64,000 bases of DNA from Sporosarcina sp. FSL K6-2383 (GCF_038618305.1 NZ_CP152017.1:2643501-2707500), one strand, 5' to 3'. Positions 36,687-46,195 are shown, counted from the first letter of the stretch. The notes: generated from the letters alone by a model not told the origin. Program-made: numbers and translations.

Positions 36687-36746
36687 TATGTTATACTCTT
36701 AATCACTTTTCATTAATTAGTATAACACATTAAACGCAAAAGAAAA
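36687..36746 (-). promoter_or_regulatory. gapB promoter with two CcpN-like boxes
   Basis: Minus-strand TGTGTTATACT (36719-36729) fits the CcpN consensus TRTGHYATAYW at all 11 positions and contains the -10 TATACT. A -35-like TTTTCT lies at 36741-36746 (16-base spacing). A second full match, TATGTTATACT, lies on the + strand at 36687-36697 in the leader. Two boxes at gapB are what CcpN control requires in B. subtilis. The consensus is recalled from the literature. Confidence 0.6.
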
Positions 36747-36791
36747 GATTACGTGAGAACATTAATATATTCCCACTTTTCAGAATACAAA

Positions 36792-37388
36792 TCAAGGTGC
36801 AATATGCCACTCTAACAGTATATTTTCAAGCTGTTTCGCCGTTTCTTCTAGTGTACCATCATTGTACAAAACCACGTCTGCTCCCTGTTCTTTAATCTTC
36901 ATAGGCAATTGTGAACGTATTCGTGTATCCGCTTCTTCTTGCGATAACACATTTCGAGCAATAAGCCGTTCTTTTTGGACTTCTGGTGAAACAGACACAA
37001 CAATGATTTTATCGACAAATGATTGGAGCTTACTTTCGAACAGCAAGGGGATATCCATAATGACTGTGTTTGCTCCATTCGACAGCCACTCCTCCTTTTG
37101 TCGCAGCATTTCCTGACGTATTGCAGGATGGATAATGCTGTTCAACTTTTGTCTTTCCTCATCATTACCAAAAATACGTCCACCCAATTTTTCGCGGTTA
37201 AGTGAACCATCCTTATTGACAATATCCTCACCAAACTGACGGCTGATTTCAAGCAAAACGGGACTGCCCGGCTCAACAACAAGCCTGGCAATCTCATCCG
37301 CATCCACAATTGGAAACCCTTTTTTTCGCAGCATGGCAGACACTGTACTTTTCCCACTAGCAATACTACCTGTCAAACCAATGATCAT
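36792..37388 (-). CDS. coaE: Dephospho-CoA kinase
   Basis: 198 residues. P-loop GLTGSIASGKSTV at the N terminus (about 4-16), DADEIAR (about 30-36) and the lid region with RNVLSQEEADTRI. Last step of CoA synthesis. It follows mutM by 12 bases on the minus strand, in a polA-mutM-coaE operon. Confidence 0.95.
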   Translation of the reverse strand: MIIGLTGSIASGKSTVSAMLRKKGFPIVDADEIARLVVEPGSPVLLEISRQFGEDIVNKDGSLNREKLGGRIFGNDEERQKLNSIIHPAIRQEMLRQKEEWLSNGANTVIMDIPLLFESKLQSFVDKIIVVSVSPEVQKERLIARNVLSQEEADTRIRSQLPMKIKEQGADVVLYNDGTLEETAKQLENILLEWHIAP

Positions 37389-37400
37389 GTGACATTCTCC

Positions 37401-38273
37401 TCACTTCTGACACGCTGGGCAATAAACCGATGTTCTACCTGCAATTTTCAAGCTTTCCGTATTCGCACCACATGCACTACATACTTTCCGGCCATACATT
37501 TTCAGGCGGTCTTGCATTGTCCCTGCTTGTCCATCAATATTGCGGTAATCCGAAATCGAACTACCGCCCGCATCAATGCTCTCCTGTAGCACATCCACAA
37601 TCACCTGGAACAATTCTTTTTTCCGAGCCAAACTAACCTGTTCAGCCGTTCGCGCGGGATGCATATTCATCTTGAACAACGCTTCCGTTGCATAAATATT
37701 GCCGCAACCCGAAAGCACATGCCCATCCATGATGACGTCTTTAATCGCCTTTCGCGCATACTTCGGCATAGCCGCCATATCTAAGAAATGCCGACAAGCT
37801 TCTTCCGCAAACGGCTCTGGCGCCATTTTTAACAGGGGCGGGTGATCTGCTTCACAACCGATGAGCCGCAGCTCTCCAAATCTTCGTATATCTGAATAAA
37901 CGAGCAATCCCCCGTCGTCCATCGACAAAATAACATGGATATGCTTACGGAATTTCATTTCCGTAATATCATCAATAGATTTGACCGTGAACCATGCGCC
38001 TGACATTCCTAAATGACTAACAAGGAGACAAGTATTACCGTCTTTTATCAAATGAAAGTAAATGTATTTGCTACGGCGCGTGACGTTCGCAATCGTCATA
38101 CCTACCAAATCAACCGAAAAGTCCTCCGTTGTAATCCCCTTTACAATCGCTTCTTTCCCCAGTTGCTTCGACTTTATCACCGTATCCGACACGGTTACTT
38201 TACAGATTGTCCTGCCCGTTGCGATTGGTGCAAGCGAACGGACAACCCCTTCTACTTCCGGTAATTCTGGCAT
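37401..38273 (-). CDS. mutM: Formamidopyrimidine-DNA glycosylase
   Basis: 290 residues. N-terminal PELPEVE with the catalytic proline. H2TH region with SGCGNIYATEALF, and C-terminal zinc finger (CSACGANTE...CPACQK). Removes 8-oxoguanine and FaPy lesions. I chose ATG at 38273 because the processed N terminus must begin at Pro2. Lies 10 bases downstream of polA. Confidence 0.96.
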   Translation of the reverse strand: MPELPEVEGVVRSLAPIATGRTICKVTVSDTVIKSKQLGKEAIVKGITTEDFSVDLVGMTIANVTRRSKYIYFHLIKDGNTCLLVSHLGMSGAWFTVKSIDDITEMKFRKHIHVILSMDDGGLLVYSDIRRFGELRLIGCEADHPPLLKMAPEPFAEEACRHFLDMAAMPKYARKAIKDVIMDGHVLSGCGNIYATEALFKMNMHPARTAEQVSLARKKELFQVIVDVLQESIDAGGSSISDYRNIDGQAGTMQDRLKMYGRKVCSACGANTESLKIAGRTSVYCPACQK

Positions 38274-38283
38274 ATCATTTCCC

Positions 38284-40908
38284 TCACTTCGTTTCGTACC
38301 AAGATAATCCAAATGCCCAATCGACTTTTAGTGGCACATCGAGTGTAAGTGCGGATTCCATCACTTCTGGTACAATTACTTTTAACCTTTCAATTTCATC
38401 CTCTGGCGCTTCAAATATTAATTCATCATGCACTTGTAACAGCATACGCGTTTGCAAGCCTTCCGCTTCCAGCCTAGCTGCCATATCAATCATTGCTTTC
38501 TTAATTATATCTGCGGCACTCCCTTGAATCGGCGTATTCATAGCTGTTCGTTCAGCAAAACCGCGTAAATTGAAATTCGAACTCGTAATGTCCGGCAAAT
38601 AACGGCGACGATTCATGAGTGTCGTCACATACCCCTTCTGCTTTGCATCTGCTACAATATCAGCCATATACTGCTTCACACCCGGGAAGCTATTGAGATA
38701 CGTATCAATAAATTTCGCCGCATCTTTTCGAGTAATGTCCAAGTTCTGCGACAATCCATAATCACTAATGCCATAAACAATTCCGAAGTTGACCGCTTTC
38801 GCAGCACGGCGCATATCTGACGTCACAGATTCTTTATCTACCCCAAACACGTCCATTGCTGTTTGCGTATGAATATCCACACCTGCACGGAACGCCTCAA
38901 TCATCTTGGTATCCTGTGACATATGAGCAAGTACACGCAACTCAATTTGAGAATAATCCGCCGCAAATAAATACCAGCCTGGTTCAGACGGGACAAATGC
39001 TGCACGGATTTTTCTTCCCTCTTCTAATCGAACAGGAATGTTCTGCAAGTTCGGGTTAATGGAACTAAGACGACCTGTTGTTGTTAGTGCTTGTTGAAAG
39101 CGTGTATGGATTTTTCCATCATCATGAATTTCTTTAGATAATCCTTCGATATATGTTGAATTCAGTTTACCCAATTGGCGATACGTTAAAATCAAACTAA
39201 TGATTTCATGTTCACCTTCGAGCTTTTCAAGGACGTCTGCCGCCGTTGAATATCCCGTCTTGGTCTTTTTAATCGGCGTTAGCCCTATTTTCTCAAATAA
39301 TATAACACCCAACTGTTTTGGTGAATTAATGTTGAACTTGTCTCCAGCCGCTTCGTAAATGGCCGCTTCAAGTTCCGTTAACTTAGCAGTCAAATCGACA
39401 CCAATTTCTTGTAGTGTCGCCAAGTCTGTCTTCACGCCTGTTATTTCCATTTTACTAAGAATTTTAGCAAGTGGTAATTCAAGTTCGTGATATAAATCGT
39501 ATTGGTCATTTTCTTTCAATCTTTCTTCAACAGTTGGACGTAACTGCCAAATCGCTTGTGCTTTGCGACTAGCATGTTCCGCAATAACTTCTTCAGTTGG
39601 TACTGCTTTCTTAGCACCTTTGCCATAGACCACTTCGTCTTGCTGAATATCCATATAGCCGAACTCACGCGCAATCGAAGCCACATCTGTATATGTCGTC
39701 GATGGATTGACAATATACGTAGCTAGCAGGAAATCGAATTCAAAACCATCTGCTTCCAGCCCTTCACGAGCTAGTGACGCAATGGCTGCTTTTGAGTCCG
39801 ACGCATATTTCTTTTTAGCAGGATCTTTTAACCATTCTTGGAATGCAACGGATTTCTTAGCAACTCGTAGCGGGACAAACTGCGTACCCATTGCATCGGC
39901 TAGACTAATTCCAAGAATATCTGCCGTTAAGTAGTTTTCATCCATCATCTCAATATGGACGACCATGTCATCTGTTAAGTCAGCCTGCGTCAAGTCGCTG
40001 ACGATTGTCACTTCAATCGCAATTTGCGGCTCATTCGCTGCTTGTGGTGCGATCTTTTCTAATAGTGTTTTAAATTTTAATTCCTGATAAATCGCAGCCA
40101 CTTCGTCCAAATCGGGTCCGCTATACACCAAATCATCCAATGTAACAGTAATAGGTGCTTCGACTTCAATCGTCGCTAGCTCTTTGCTCATAAATGCCTG
40201 TGCTTCATTATTCGTCAAATTCTCATTCAGCTTTTTAGCCGTAATTTTATCGAGGGATTGGTAGACATTTTCAATTGAACCGTATTCGATTAACAATTTA
40301 AGTGCTGTCTTCTCCCCTACACCTGGAACACCAGGAATATTATCAGATGCATCGCCCATTAAGCCTTTCATATCAATAATTTGATGTGGCTCAATGCCGT
40401 ATTTCTCACGTACATGGTCAGGTGTATACTTTTCAATATCCGTCATCCCTTTTCGGGTGATGTACACCGTCGTATGACCGCTCGCCAGTTGCGTCAAGTC
40501 CTTATCACCTGAGATAACTACAACTTCCGCTTGATCTGCATCGCCCGTTTTACTCAGCGTGCCAATGATGTCATCCGCCTCATACTGATCCAGTTCATAT
40601 TGAGGAATTTGATAGGCATCTAGCAGCTTACGCAAGTAGGGGAACTGCTCGGATAATTCAGGTGGCGTTTTCTGACGTCCTCCCTTATATTCCCCGTATG
40701 TCGAATGCCTAAATGTTGTTTTCCCTGCATCCCATGCCACTAGTATATGGGTCGGTTTTTCATCCTCGAGAATGTTTTGTAACATCATCGTAAAACCATA
40801 CACAGCGTTCGTATGAATTCCGTTATCATTTGTTAATAAAGGCAAGGCGAAAAAGGCACGGTAAGCCAAGCTATTGCCATCCAATAAAACAATTTTCTTT
40901 GTCGACAT
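38284..40908 (-). CDS. polA: DNA polymerase I
   Basis: 874 residues. 5'-3' exonuclease domain (VLLDGNSLAYRAFFA at the start; VVISGDKDLTQL; GVPGVGEKTA, about 187-196). The proofreading domain has lost its acidic residues, as in other Bacillales. The polymerase domain has DYSQIELRVLAH (motif A) and QVHDELIFEAP (motif C). Repair and Okazaki processing. Ribosome site GAGGAG at good distance from ATG 40908. Confidence 0.96.
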   Translation of the reverse strand: MSTKKIVLLDGNSLAYRAFFALPLLTNDNGIHTNAVYGFTMMLQNILEDEKPTHILVAWDAGKTTFRHSTYGEYKGGRQKTPPELSEQFPYLRKLLDAYQIPQYELDQYEADDIIGTLSKTGDADQAEVVVISGDKDLTQLASGHTTVYITRKGMTDIEKYTPDHVREKYGIEPHQIIDMKGLMGDASDNIPGVPGVGEKTALKLLIEYGSIENVYQSLDKITAKKLNENLTNNEAQAFMSKELATIEVEAPITVTLDDLVYSGPDLDEVAAIYQELKFKTLLEKIAPQAANEPQIAIEVTIVSDLTQADLTDDMVVHIEMMDENYLTADILGISLADAMGTQFVPLRVAKKSVAFQEWLKDPAKKKYASDSKAAIASLAREGLEADGFEFDFLLATYIVNPSTTYTDVASIAREFGYMDIQQDEVVYGKGAKKAVPTEEVIAEHASRKAQAIWQLRPTVEERLKENDQYDLYHELELPLAKILSKMEITGVKTDLATLQEIGVDLTAKLTELEAAIYEAAGDKFNINSPKQLGVILFEKIGLTPIKKTKTGYSTAADVLEKLEGEHEIISLILTYRQLGKLNSTYIEGLSKEIHDDGKIHTRFQQALTTTGRLSSINPNLQNIPVRLEEGRKIRAAFVPSEPGWYLFAADYSQIELRVLAHMSQDTKMIEAFRAGVDIHTQTAMDVFGVDKESVTSDMRRAAKAVNFGIVYGISDYGLSQNLDITRKDAAKFIDTYLNSFPGVKQYMADIVADAKQKGYVTTLMNRRRYLPDITSSNFNLRGFAERTAMNTPIQGSAADIIKKAMIDMAARLEAEGLQTRMLLQVHDELIFEAPEDEIERLKVIVPEVMESALTLDVPLKVDWAFGLSWYETK

Positions 40909-40926
40909 GTTCGGTCCACTCCTCTT

Positions 40927-40966
40927 ATTTAATTTTATTCGGCAGGAGGTTGCTGAATAAAATTAA
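40927..40966. repeat. Isolated hairpin resembling the terminal stem of the interspersed repeat
   Basis: TTAATTTTATTCGGCA and TTGCTGAATAAAATTAA pair around GGAGG over about 15 bp. The words ATTCAGCAA and CTGAAT recall the terminal stems of copies A and C, but the rest of the repeat is missing. It lies just upstream of polA, after the hflC terminator. Confidence 0.4.
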
Positions 40967-41009
40967 GACATCATCTGCATTTATCTTACCACGATAGCCA
41001 TAGTAAATG

Positions 41010-41054
41010 AAAATGCCTGCATGGCGGGTTTTCCGCTAACCATGCAGGCATTCC
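41010..41054 (-). terminator. Terminator of hflK-hflC
   Basis: AATGCCTGCATGG (41012-41024) with CCATGCAGGCATT (about 41040-41052), T-rich tail on the minus strand. Confidence 0.8.
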
Positions 41055-41055
41055 A

Positions 41056-42039
41056 TTATTCCAAGTAACCCGTTAACACTTTCGCATACGGAGAATCGGC
41101 TGGAAGAATAATCATCGTGTCATCACCGATTGTTTTGCTGTATGACTGAAGTGTACGATATAAGTTATAAAACTCAGGATCTTTTGAAAAAGTATCATTG
41201 TAGATTTTTGCTGCTTCAGATTCACCCTCAGCATGGATAATAGCTGCTTCTTTTTTCGCTAAGGCAAGCATTTCCTGCACTTCACGATCTGTTTCCGCTT
41301 CGATACGTTGCTTGGCTGCATCCCCTTCAGATAAATACGTTTGTGCAGTCGATTCACGTTCAGATATCATCCGTGTGTAGATGGATTGTTCGTTTTCTTG
41401 TGGTAGATCAATGCGCTTCATGCGTACGTCAACCACTTCGATTCCATAATTACCTTCAGCAAGAAATTCATTGACTCGCTCTGTTACCCGGTCATTTAAA
41501 CTCCCACGTGAAGAATTCTCATCATTGACAACGTCTACATAGTCAAGTTGTCCAAGCTCTGTCCTTACAACTGAGTAAATGAACTCTTCCATTCGCGCTT
41601 CAGCATTGACGATGTTTCGTGCATTGGAGATCATATCACCTGGATGTGTAATTTTCCAAACAGCATAGTTATCAATAATAATACGCTTTTTGTCTCTTGT
41701 GTTAATTTCCTCTTCAGATACATTGAACGTCATTTGACTTTTCGGTAAGGTCGTGACACTTTGAATGAATGGTATTTTTATGTTAATACCCGGTTCTTGG
41801 ACTGTACGTTTAATCTCACCGAATTGACGGACGACGTGATATTCTCCTTCTTTGACGACAAAGACATTGGCGATTAGGATAATGACAATCGCAAATAAAG
41901 CGGTCCAAAAAAGTGTCAGCTTCACATATTTCTTTACTTCTATCGGTGCCTTAGGTTCTCCAGTTCCTTGTTGTTTCTTACGTTGCTTTTCTGCTAGTTT
42001 ACCTTCAATTGTTTTAAATGGATTATTATCATTTGCCAT
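41056..42039 (-). CDS. hflC: HflC, SPFH/band 7 membrane protein
   Basis: 327 residues. One N-terminal membrane segment (about 43-62), then the SPFH domain (EYHVVRQFGEIKRTVQEPG, about 68-86), followed by a long helical part rich in Ala and Glu. Forms a complex with HflK that encloses and modulates the FtsH protease. Its ATG shares a base with the hflK stop (TAATG). Confidence 0.9.
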   Translation of the reverse strand: MANDNNPFKTIEGKLAEKQRKKQQGTGEPKAPIEVKKYVKLTLFWTALFAIVIILIANVFVVKEGEYHVVRQFGEIKRTVQEPGINIKIPFIQSVTTLPKSQMTFNVSEEEINTRDKKRIIIDNYAVWKITHPGDMISNARNIVNAEARMEEFIYSVVRTELGQLDYVDVVNDENSSRGSLNDRVTERVNEFLAEGNYGIEVVDVRMKRIDLPQENEQSIYTRMISERESTAQTYLSEGDAAKQRIEAETDREVQEMLALAKKEAAIIHAEGESEAAKIYNDTFSKDPEFYNLYRTLQSYSKTIGDDTMIILPADSPYAKVLTGYLE

Positions 42040-43010
42040 TACTTCCCGCCTCCTTCTTTAGTCGATTCTACTACTGGTGGAGGTGTTTGGTTTTCCAATT
42101 GTTGCAAGGGTAGATATTTCACAGTTTCACCTTGATCATTCATAATATAAATTTTCGCTTTTGGTAACACTTGCTCGAGCGTTTCAAGTACTAATCGTTG
42201 GCGCGTAATTTCCTTATTTTTCATATATTCCGTATGCAGATTGTTAAACAAGGCGACATCACCGCGTGCCTGTTCGACACGAGCTGTCTTTTGCCCTGCT
42301 GCCCGCGATTTGATAGCGTCACGCTCCCCCTGTGCTTCATTCTTTTTCTGATTTTCATATTTTTCCGCTTCATTTATTTTCGTATTTTTCGTTTCTCTGG
42401 CATCTGTCACTGCTGTAAAAGCTGCCCTAACTTCCGCATTCGGAAGTTCAACATCTTGCAATTTCACACCTTGAATCGCAATACCAATATCATATTTTTC
42501 AATGAGTGTAGAAAGCAGTTCACGTGTCTGTGCTTCGATTTCAGCTTTACCGTCTGTTAACGCAGCATCTATCGTCGAGCTTCCAATAACTGAACGAATC
42601 GATGCAGACGTTGCATCAGAAAGAATTTCCTGAGGGTCTTGTGCATTGAATAAATATTTTTGCGGCTCTGTAATTTTCCACTGCACAACAAGATCTGTCA
42701 GGACAATATATTCATCCCCTGTAATCATTTTTGTTTCTTTATCAAATGATACAAGTTCGCCACCTGGATCCTGTTTATAGCCAAACTGAAGACTAAACGT
42801 TTCCTTCGAAAGTATTTCTACATTCTGAATCGGCCAAGGCAGTTTGAAATGCAGTCCTGATTCTGTAATAGGTGTATCTGCTTTCCCAAAAGTAATCACA
42901 ACAGCCTGCTCTGACTCATCAACTGTGTACCAAGTTGTAAAAGCAATAACGATAAGTAATAAACCGGCAATCGCCATACCGACAATAACTGAAATTCGGC
43001 GTGTACTCAT
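42039..43010 (-). CDS. hflK: HflK, SPFH/band 7 membrane protein
   Basis: 323 residues. Membrane segment at about 10-28, SPFH domain (EQAVVITFGKADTPITESG, about 34-52), helical stalk and a Pro-rich tail. Partner of HflC in the FtsH-modulating complex. First gene of the pair, with AAGGAGGG before ATG 43010. Confidence 0.9.
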   Translation of the reverse strand: MSTRRISVIVGMAIAGLLLIVIAFTTWYTVDESEQAVVITFGKADTPITESGLHFKLPWPIQNVEILSKETFSLQFGYKQDPGGELVSFDKETKMITGDEYIVLTDLVVQWKITEPQKYLFNAQDPQEILSDATSASIRSVIGSSTIDAALTDGKAEIEAQTRELLSTLIEKYDIGIAIQGVKLQDVELPNAEVRAAFTAVTDARETKNTKINEAEKYENQKKNEAQGERDAIKSRAAGQKTARVEQARGDVALFNNLHTEYMKNKEITRQRLVLETLEQVLPKAKIYIMNDQGETVKYLPLQQLENQTPPPVVESTKEGGGK

Positions 43011-43083
43011 TTTAAAGTCCCTCCTTTATATGTATCCTCTATGTTATACGGATTAGTTTGCTGGAAGTTTCATAATATCGTGA

Positions 43084-43126
43084 AAAAGCGTAGGACTCTC
43101 GAATAATTGAGAGCCCTACGCTTTTT
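43084..43126. terminator. Symmetrical terminator-like hairpin
   Basis: A 17-bp stem with one mismatch (AAAAGCGTAGGACTCTC with GAGAGCCCTACGCTTTT). A and T tracts on both sides. It stands upstream of hflK and could insulate hflK from phoR transcription. Confidence 0.6.
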
Positions 43127-43143
43127 GGTTGGAAAGCACAAAC

Positions 43144-43198
43144 GGGGACAGACATTGACACCATTCGTGCACTTCAAATTGTGGCAGTGCCTGTCCCC
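43144..43198. repeat. REP-like hairpin bounded by GGGGACAG/CTGTCCCC
   Basis: Arms 43144-43164 and 43178-43198 match at about 16 of 21 positions, with perfect ends. Hairpins with GGGGACAGGCAC-type ends are, as I recall, dispersed in Bacillaceae genomes and sometimes seen near REP-type transposases. No transposase is nearby. Confidence 0.5.
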
Positions 43199-43429
43199 TC
43201 ACTCCCGATTCGACTTATTTCCTAGAGAAAATGCCTAAACAATAAAACATTCCATTGAATCCGCTTCGGCGCTAGGGGGGATGCCTCCCGCCATTAAGGC
43301 GCCTTTGCTTGGTTTGTATAGGGAATAGATATACTTACAATGTTAAAGTGCGACAAATCATTTATTCCATATCGAGATATGGTAATGGCTGTTGCATTTA
43401 TACTAGGAATAATAAGAACATGATACTGA

Positions 43430-43478
43430 AATAGCCCTTGAATCGACAATGATACTCGGTCGAAGGGCTTTATTTTTT
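43430..43478. terminator. Hairpin after phoR
   Basis: AGCCCTTGAATCGAC with GTCGAAGGGCT forms a bulged stem ending in a T run on the + strand and a weaker T tail on the minus strand. It is the first hairpin behind the phoR stop. Confidence 0.5.
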
Positions 43479-43518
43479 GAATTGTATGTGTGACCAGGAA
43501 TTCCGAGTTGCGGATCGC

Positions 43519-44937
43519 TCACTTATCATGCGTAATCGGCAAATGAATACAAAAAGTAGTCCCGACGCCAATCGTACTTTCTACTTCAACGCGACCACCA
43601 TGAATTTCAACAAGGTGCTTGACAATTGCTAGACCTAACCCTGTTCCACCTGAATCTCGGCTCCTAGCACGATCCACCCGATAAAATCGCTCAAATAGTC
43701 GCGGTAACTCTGATTGCTCAATCCCAATCCCTTGGTCGCGAATTGTAATCACTACCTCGTTCACAGAACTAGTGACAGTAACTGTAACCTTTGTATCCTC
43801 TTTCGAATAACTAATAGCATTCGATAACAAATTGACCATCACTTGAATGAGTCGACTAGCATCTGCTTCGATGAATAGATTTTCAGGAATCTCCGAAACT
43901 ATGTTCATCTTCTTGCGTTCCATGCTTCTAGAGACGATTTTCATTGCATCTTGTATCATTTCTTTCACATTAACAATTGCATACGTAAGCGAAAAAGCTT
44001 CCCTTTCCATTCCCGATAATTCGAGTAAATCGTCGATTAGCAAATGCAAACGGTCACTTTCCTTCTGAATAATCCCAAGAAATTCTTTCATAATAACAGG
44101 TTCATTCATTGCGCCATCTAATAATGTTTCCGTAAATCCCTTTATAGATGTAATGGGTGTGCGTAATTCATGAGAAACGTTCGCGACAAAGTCTTTTCTT
44201 ACTTCTTCAAGTCGGATGAGCTCCGTGATGTCATGGATGACGACAACAATCCCTAGCCAATTTCCATGAATACCAATAACAGGCGCTCCATATACACTCA
44301 TATAAGCAGGATGATCACTACTATCAATGCGTATTTGTTTTGCGCGAACTTGTTCTGTCATAAAAACATCTTCAATCAGATTTTCAATCGCAATTGGTAA
44401 ACCGATTTCTTTAAACGTTTTACCGACCACTTCACGCTCTGATAATCCGAACGTTTTTTTAAATACTTCATTGAAAAGATTGACCGTCCCTCCTCGTCCA
44501 AACATAAGAAGTCCGCTACCCATGCTTTCAATCAGTGTTTTCAAACGCTCTTTTTCCATGACTTGCTGCGTCGATATTTCCTGAAAATCGCTTGCAATTT
44601 TGTTAAGAGCCATCCCTAAATCATTATCATAATCCGAGTCGACCGTTTGGACCCGCACCAAATAATCACCATTCGCAATCCGAGTCGCTATTTTCGTCAT
44701 ATCATCAATTGGACGGGCATATTGCAACATCATCTTTGAAGCGATAAATATAGACAACAAAAAGGCAATAACGAGTGTGGCGATTAGGAATAACCAATAT
44801 TGATGTTGCAATGCAAGTTGACTGCTTTCCGCAAATAACGGAAAAAACTGACCAAGAACAATTCCAAGGCCAGTTAAAAGGACTGATAGAAGGATTGCAC
44901 AAGCAACTACAAGGCGAGCGTAAAGACTTTTGCTCAT
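43519..44937 (-). CDS. phoR: PhoR-like sensor histidine kinase
   Basis: 472 residues. Two membrane segments (about 9-30 and 46-67) with only a short extracellular loop between, HAMP (about 70-120), PAS (about 130-235), HisKA with FVANVSHELRTPITSIKGF (His near 253) and HATPase (GIGIEQSELPRLFERFYR; SGGTGLGLAIVKH). B. subtilis PhoR has a larger extracytoplasmic part, so this one is reduced. It overlaps phoP by four bases (ATGA). Phosphate sensing is inferred from family and place. Confidence 0.88.
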   Translation of the reverse strand: MSKSLYARLVVACAILLSVLLTGLGIVLGQFFPLFAESSQLALQHQYWLFLIATLVIAFLLSIFIASKMMLQYARPIDDMTKIATRIANGDYLVRVQTVDSDYDNDLGMALNKIASDFQEISTQQVMEKERLKTLIESMGSGLLMFGRGGTVNLFNEVFKKTFGLSEREVVGKTFKEIGLPIAIENLIEDVFMTEQVRAKQIRIDSSDHPAYMSVYGAPVIGIHGNWLGIVVVIHDITELIRLEEVRKDFVANVSHELRTPITSIKGFTETLLDGAMNEPVIMKEFLGIIQKESDRLHLLIDDLLELSGMEREAFSLTYAIVNVKEMIQDAMKIVSRSMERKKMNIVSEIPENLFIEADASRLIQVMVNLLSNAISYSKEDTKVTVTVTSSVNEVVITIRDQGIGIEQSELPRLFERFYRVDRARSRDSGGTGLGLAIVKHLVEIHGGRVEVESTIGVGTTFCIHLPITHDK

Positions 44938-45644
44938 GCTTTCTGCTCCTCAAATTTATAGCCAATTCCCCTTACCGTTTTAATGAATGCTGGCTTCTTT
45001 GTATTTTCTTCAATTTTCTCACGTAAATGGCTGACATGAACATCGACAATGCGTGTATCTCCCGCAAAGTCATAATTCCAAACCGCACTTAATAATTGGT
45101 CACGCGACAGGACTCGATTTTTATTTTGCATAAAATATACAAGCAACTCAAATTCCTTTGGTGTAAATTCTAATTCTTCATTGTTTAGATACGCCACATA
45201 TTGCTCAGGATGAACAGTTAGCGCCCCAGAACTCATGACGCTATTATTATCTTCGCTACGCGCTGCAGCATCTCCACTACGTCGTAGCACAGCTTTCACA
45301 CGGGCTACTACTTCACGCGGGCTAAATGGTTTAGTCATATAGTCATCTGCACCTATTTCAAGCCCCAACACTTTGTCGAACTCGTCCCCTTTTGCCGTTA
45401 ACATAATGATTGGAATATCGACGCCACGCTGCCTTAATGTTTTACAAACATCTAAACCATCCATTTTCGGAAGCATTAAATCGAGTAATATTAAATCGGG
45501 CTTTTCCAACTCTGCTTGTTGAACCGCCTCTTCACCATCAGCCGCTGAAATCGTTTCATATTGCGCTTGCTGTAAATTATATTCGAGCAATGTACGAATC
45601 GGTTGTTCGTCATCGACAATTAAAATTTTCTTTTGTTTAGACAT
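44934..45644 (-). CDS. phoP: PhoP-like response regulator, OmpR family
   Basis: 236 residues. Receiver domain with DDEQ, phospho-Asp in LILLDLMLPKMDG (about 53) and Lys in MTKPFSP, then an OmpR winged helix (RIVDVHVSHLREKIE). Coupled to phoR downstream. I start at ATG 45644 (MSKQKKILIVDDE). An ATG at 45665 that overlaps the upstream stop is also possible and would add seven residues. Confidence 0.9.
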   Translation of the reverse strand: MSKQKKILIVDDEQPIRTLLEYNLQQAQYETISAADGEEAVQQAELEKPDLILLDLMLPKMDGLDVCKTLRQRGVDIPIIMLTAKGDEFDKVLGLEIGADDYMTKPFSPREVVARVKAVLRRSGDAAARSEDNNSVMSSGALTVHPEQYVAYLNNEELEFTPKEFELLVYFMQNKNRVLSRDQLLSAVWNYDFAGDTRIVDVHVSHLREKIEENTKKPAFIKTVRGIGYKFEEQKA

Positions 45645-45664
45645 TCTCTCAATCAGCTCTCCCA

Positions 45665-46141
45665 TCAAAAATTATCCATCGCTTGTGAAGTAAGACGTTC
45701 CTCCACTTTTGGTGGTAGTGCCGACACTGTTCCTGAAATGACAATCCCTTGTTGCTCATCACGAGCTTCTACCGAAATATCAATACGATTATCTTCTCTA
45801 GTCACACGGGTCACCTCGAACAGAAACTCAATCGTCGAATAGTGATAGACAGGTTTTTGGAATGTTAGGTGCTGTTCCACAACATGTGAGCCCGGGCCTG
45901 GCAAATATTTTGAAATAGCCGAGGTTACAATTCCAGTCAGCATAATGGTTGGTACAATTGGTTTTTCAAAAGTAGTCTGCGAAGCGTAATCATGCTGAAT
46001 ATAAAGCGGGTTACTATCATTCGTTAACCCTAGGTAAAGTAGTAGGTCTTTATCTTCTATTTTTTCTGTCAACTTTAACTTTTCTCCAACAGTAATATCT
46101 TCAATCTTTCTTCCAAGACGTCTTTTCTTTCCAAGTATCAA
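45665..46141 (-). CDS. MaoC-like hot-dog fold protein
   Basis: 158 residues, single hot-dog domain. The MaoC/hydratase loop is present as TNDSNPLYIQHDYA, but the catalytic His of the usual D-x-N-P-x-H motif is Tyr. The overhang PIVPTIMLTGIVTSAI is as in the family. (R)-hydratase activity is therefore doubtful. It precedes phoP and the two overlap or abut, so it is in the phoPR transcript. TTG start at 46141, 7 bases after GGGGG. Confidence 0.75.
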   Translation of the reverse strand: MILGKKRRLGRKIEDITVGEKLKLTEKIEDKDLLLYLGLTNDSNPLYIQHDYASQTTFEKPIVPTIMLTGIVTSAISKYLPGPGSHVVEQHLTFQKPVYHYSTIEFLFEVTRVTREDNRIDISVEARDEQQGIVISGTVSALPPKVEERLTSQAMDNF

Positions 46142-46195
46142 CGTGCTTCCCCCTTTAGATATACTCGAACACTATAAGTTTAACAATAATCAGAA

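Larger units (their letters stand above)
43011..43518. other. 508-base intergenic region, rich in hairpins and repeat fragments
   Basis: No credible ORF. Content in order: hflK start signals; a 17-bp hairpin (43084-43126); a GGGGACAG...CTGTCCCC hairpin (43144-43198); the shared word CCATTGAATCCGCT (43252-43265) with a GGCGCTAG/AAGGCGCC-rich stretch up to about 43305; an AT-rich part; and a hairpin next to the phoR stop. Confidence 0.6.
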
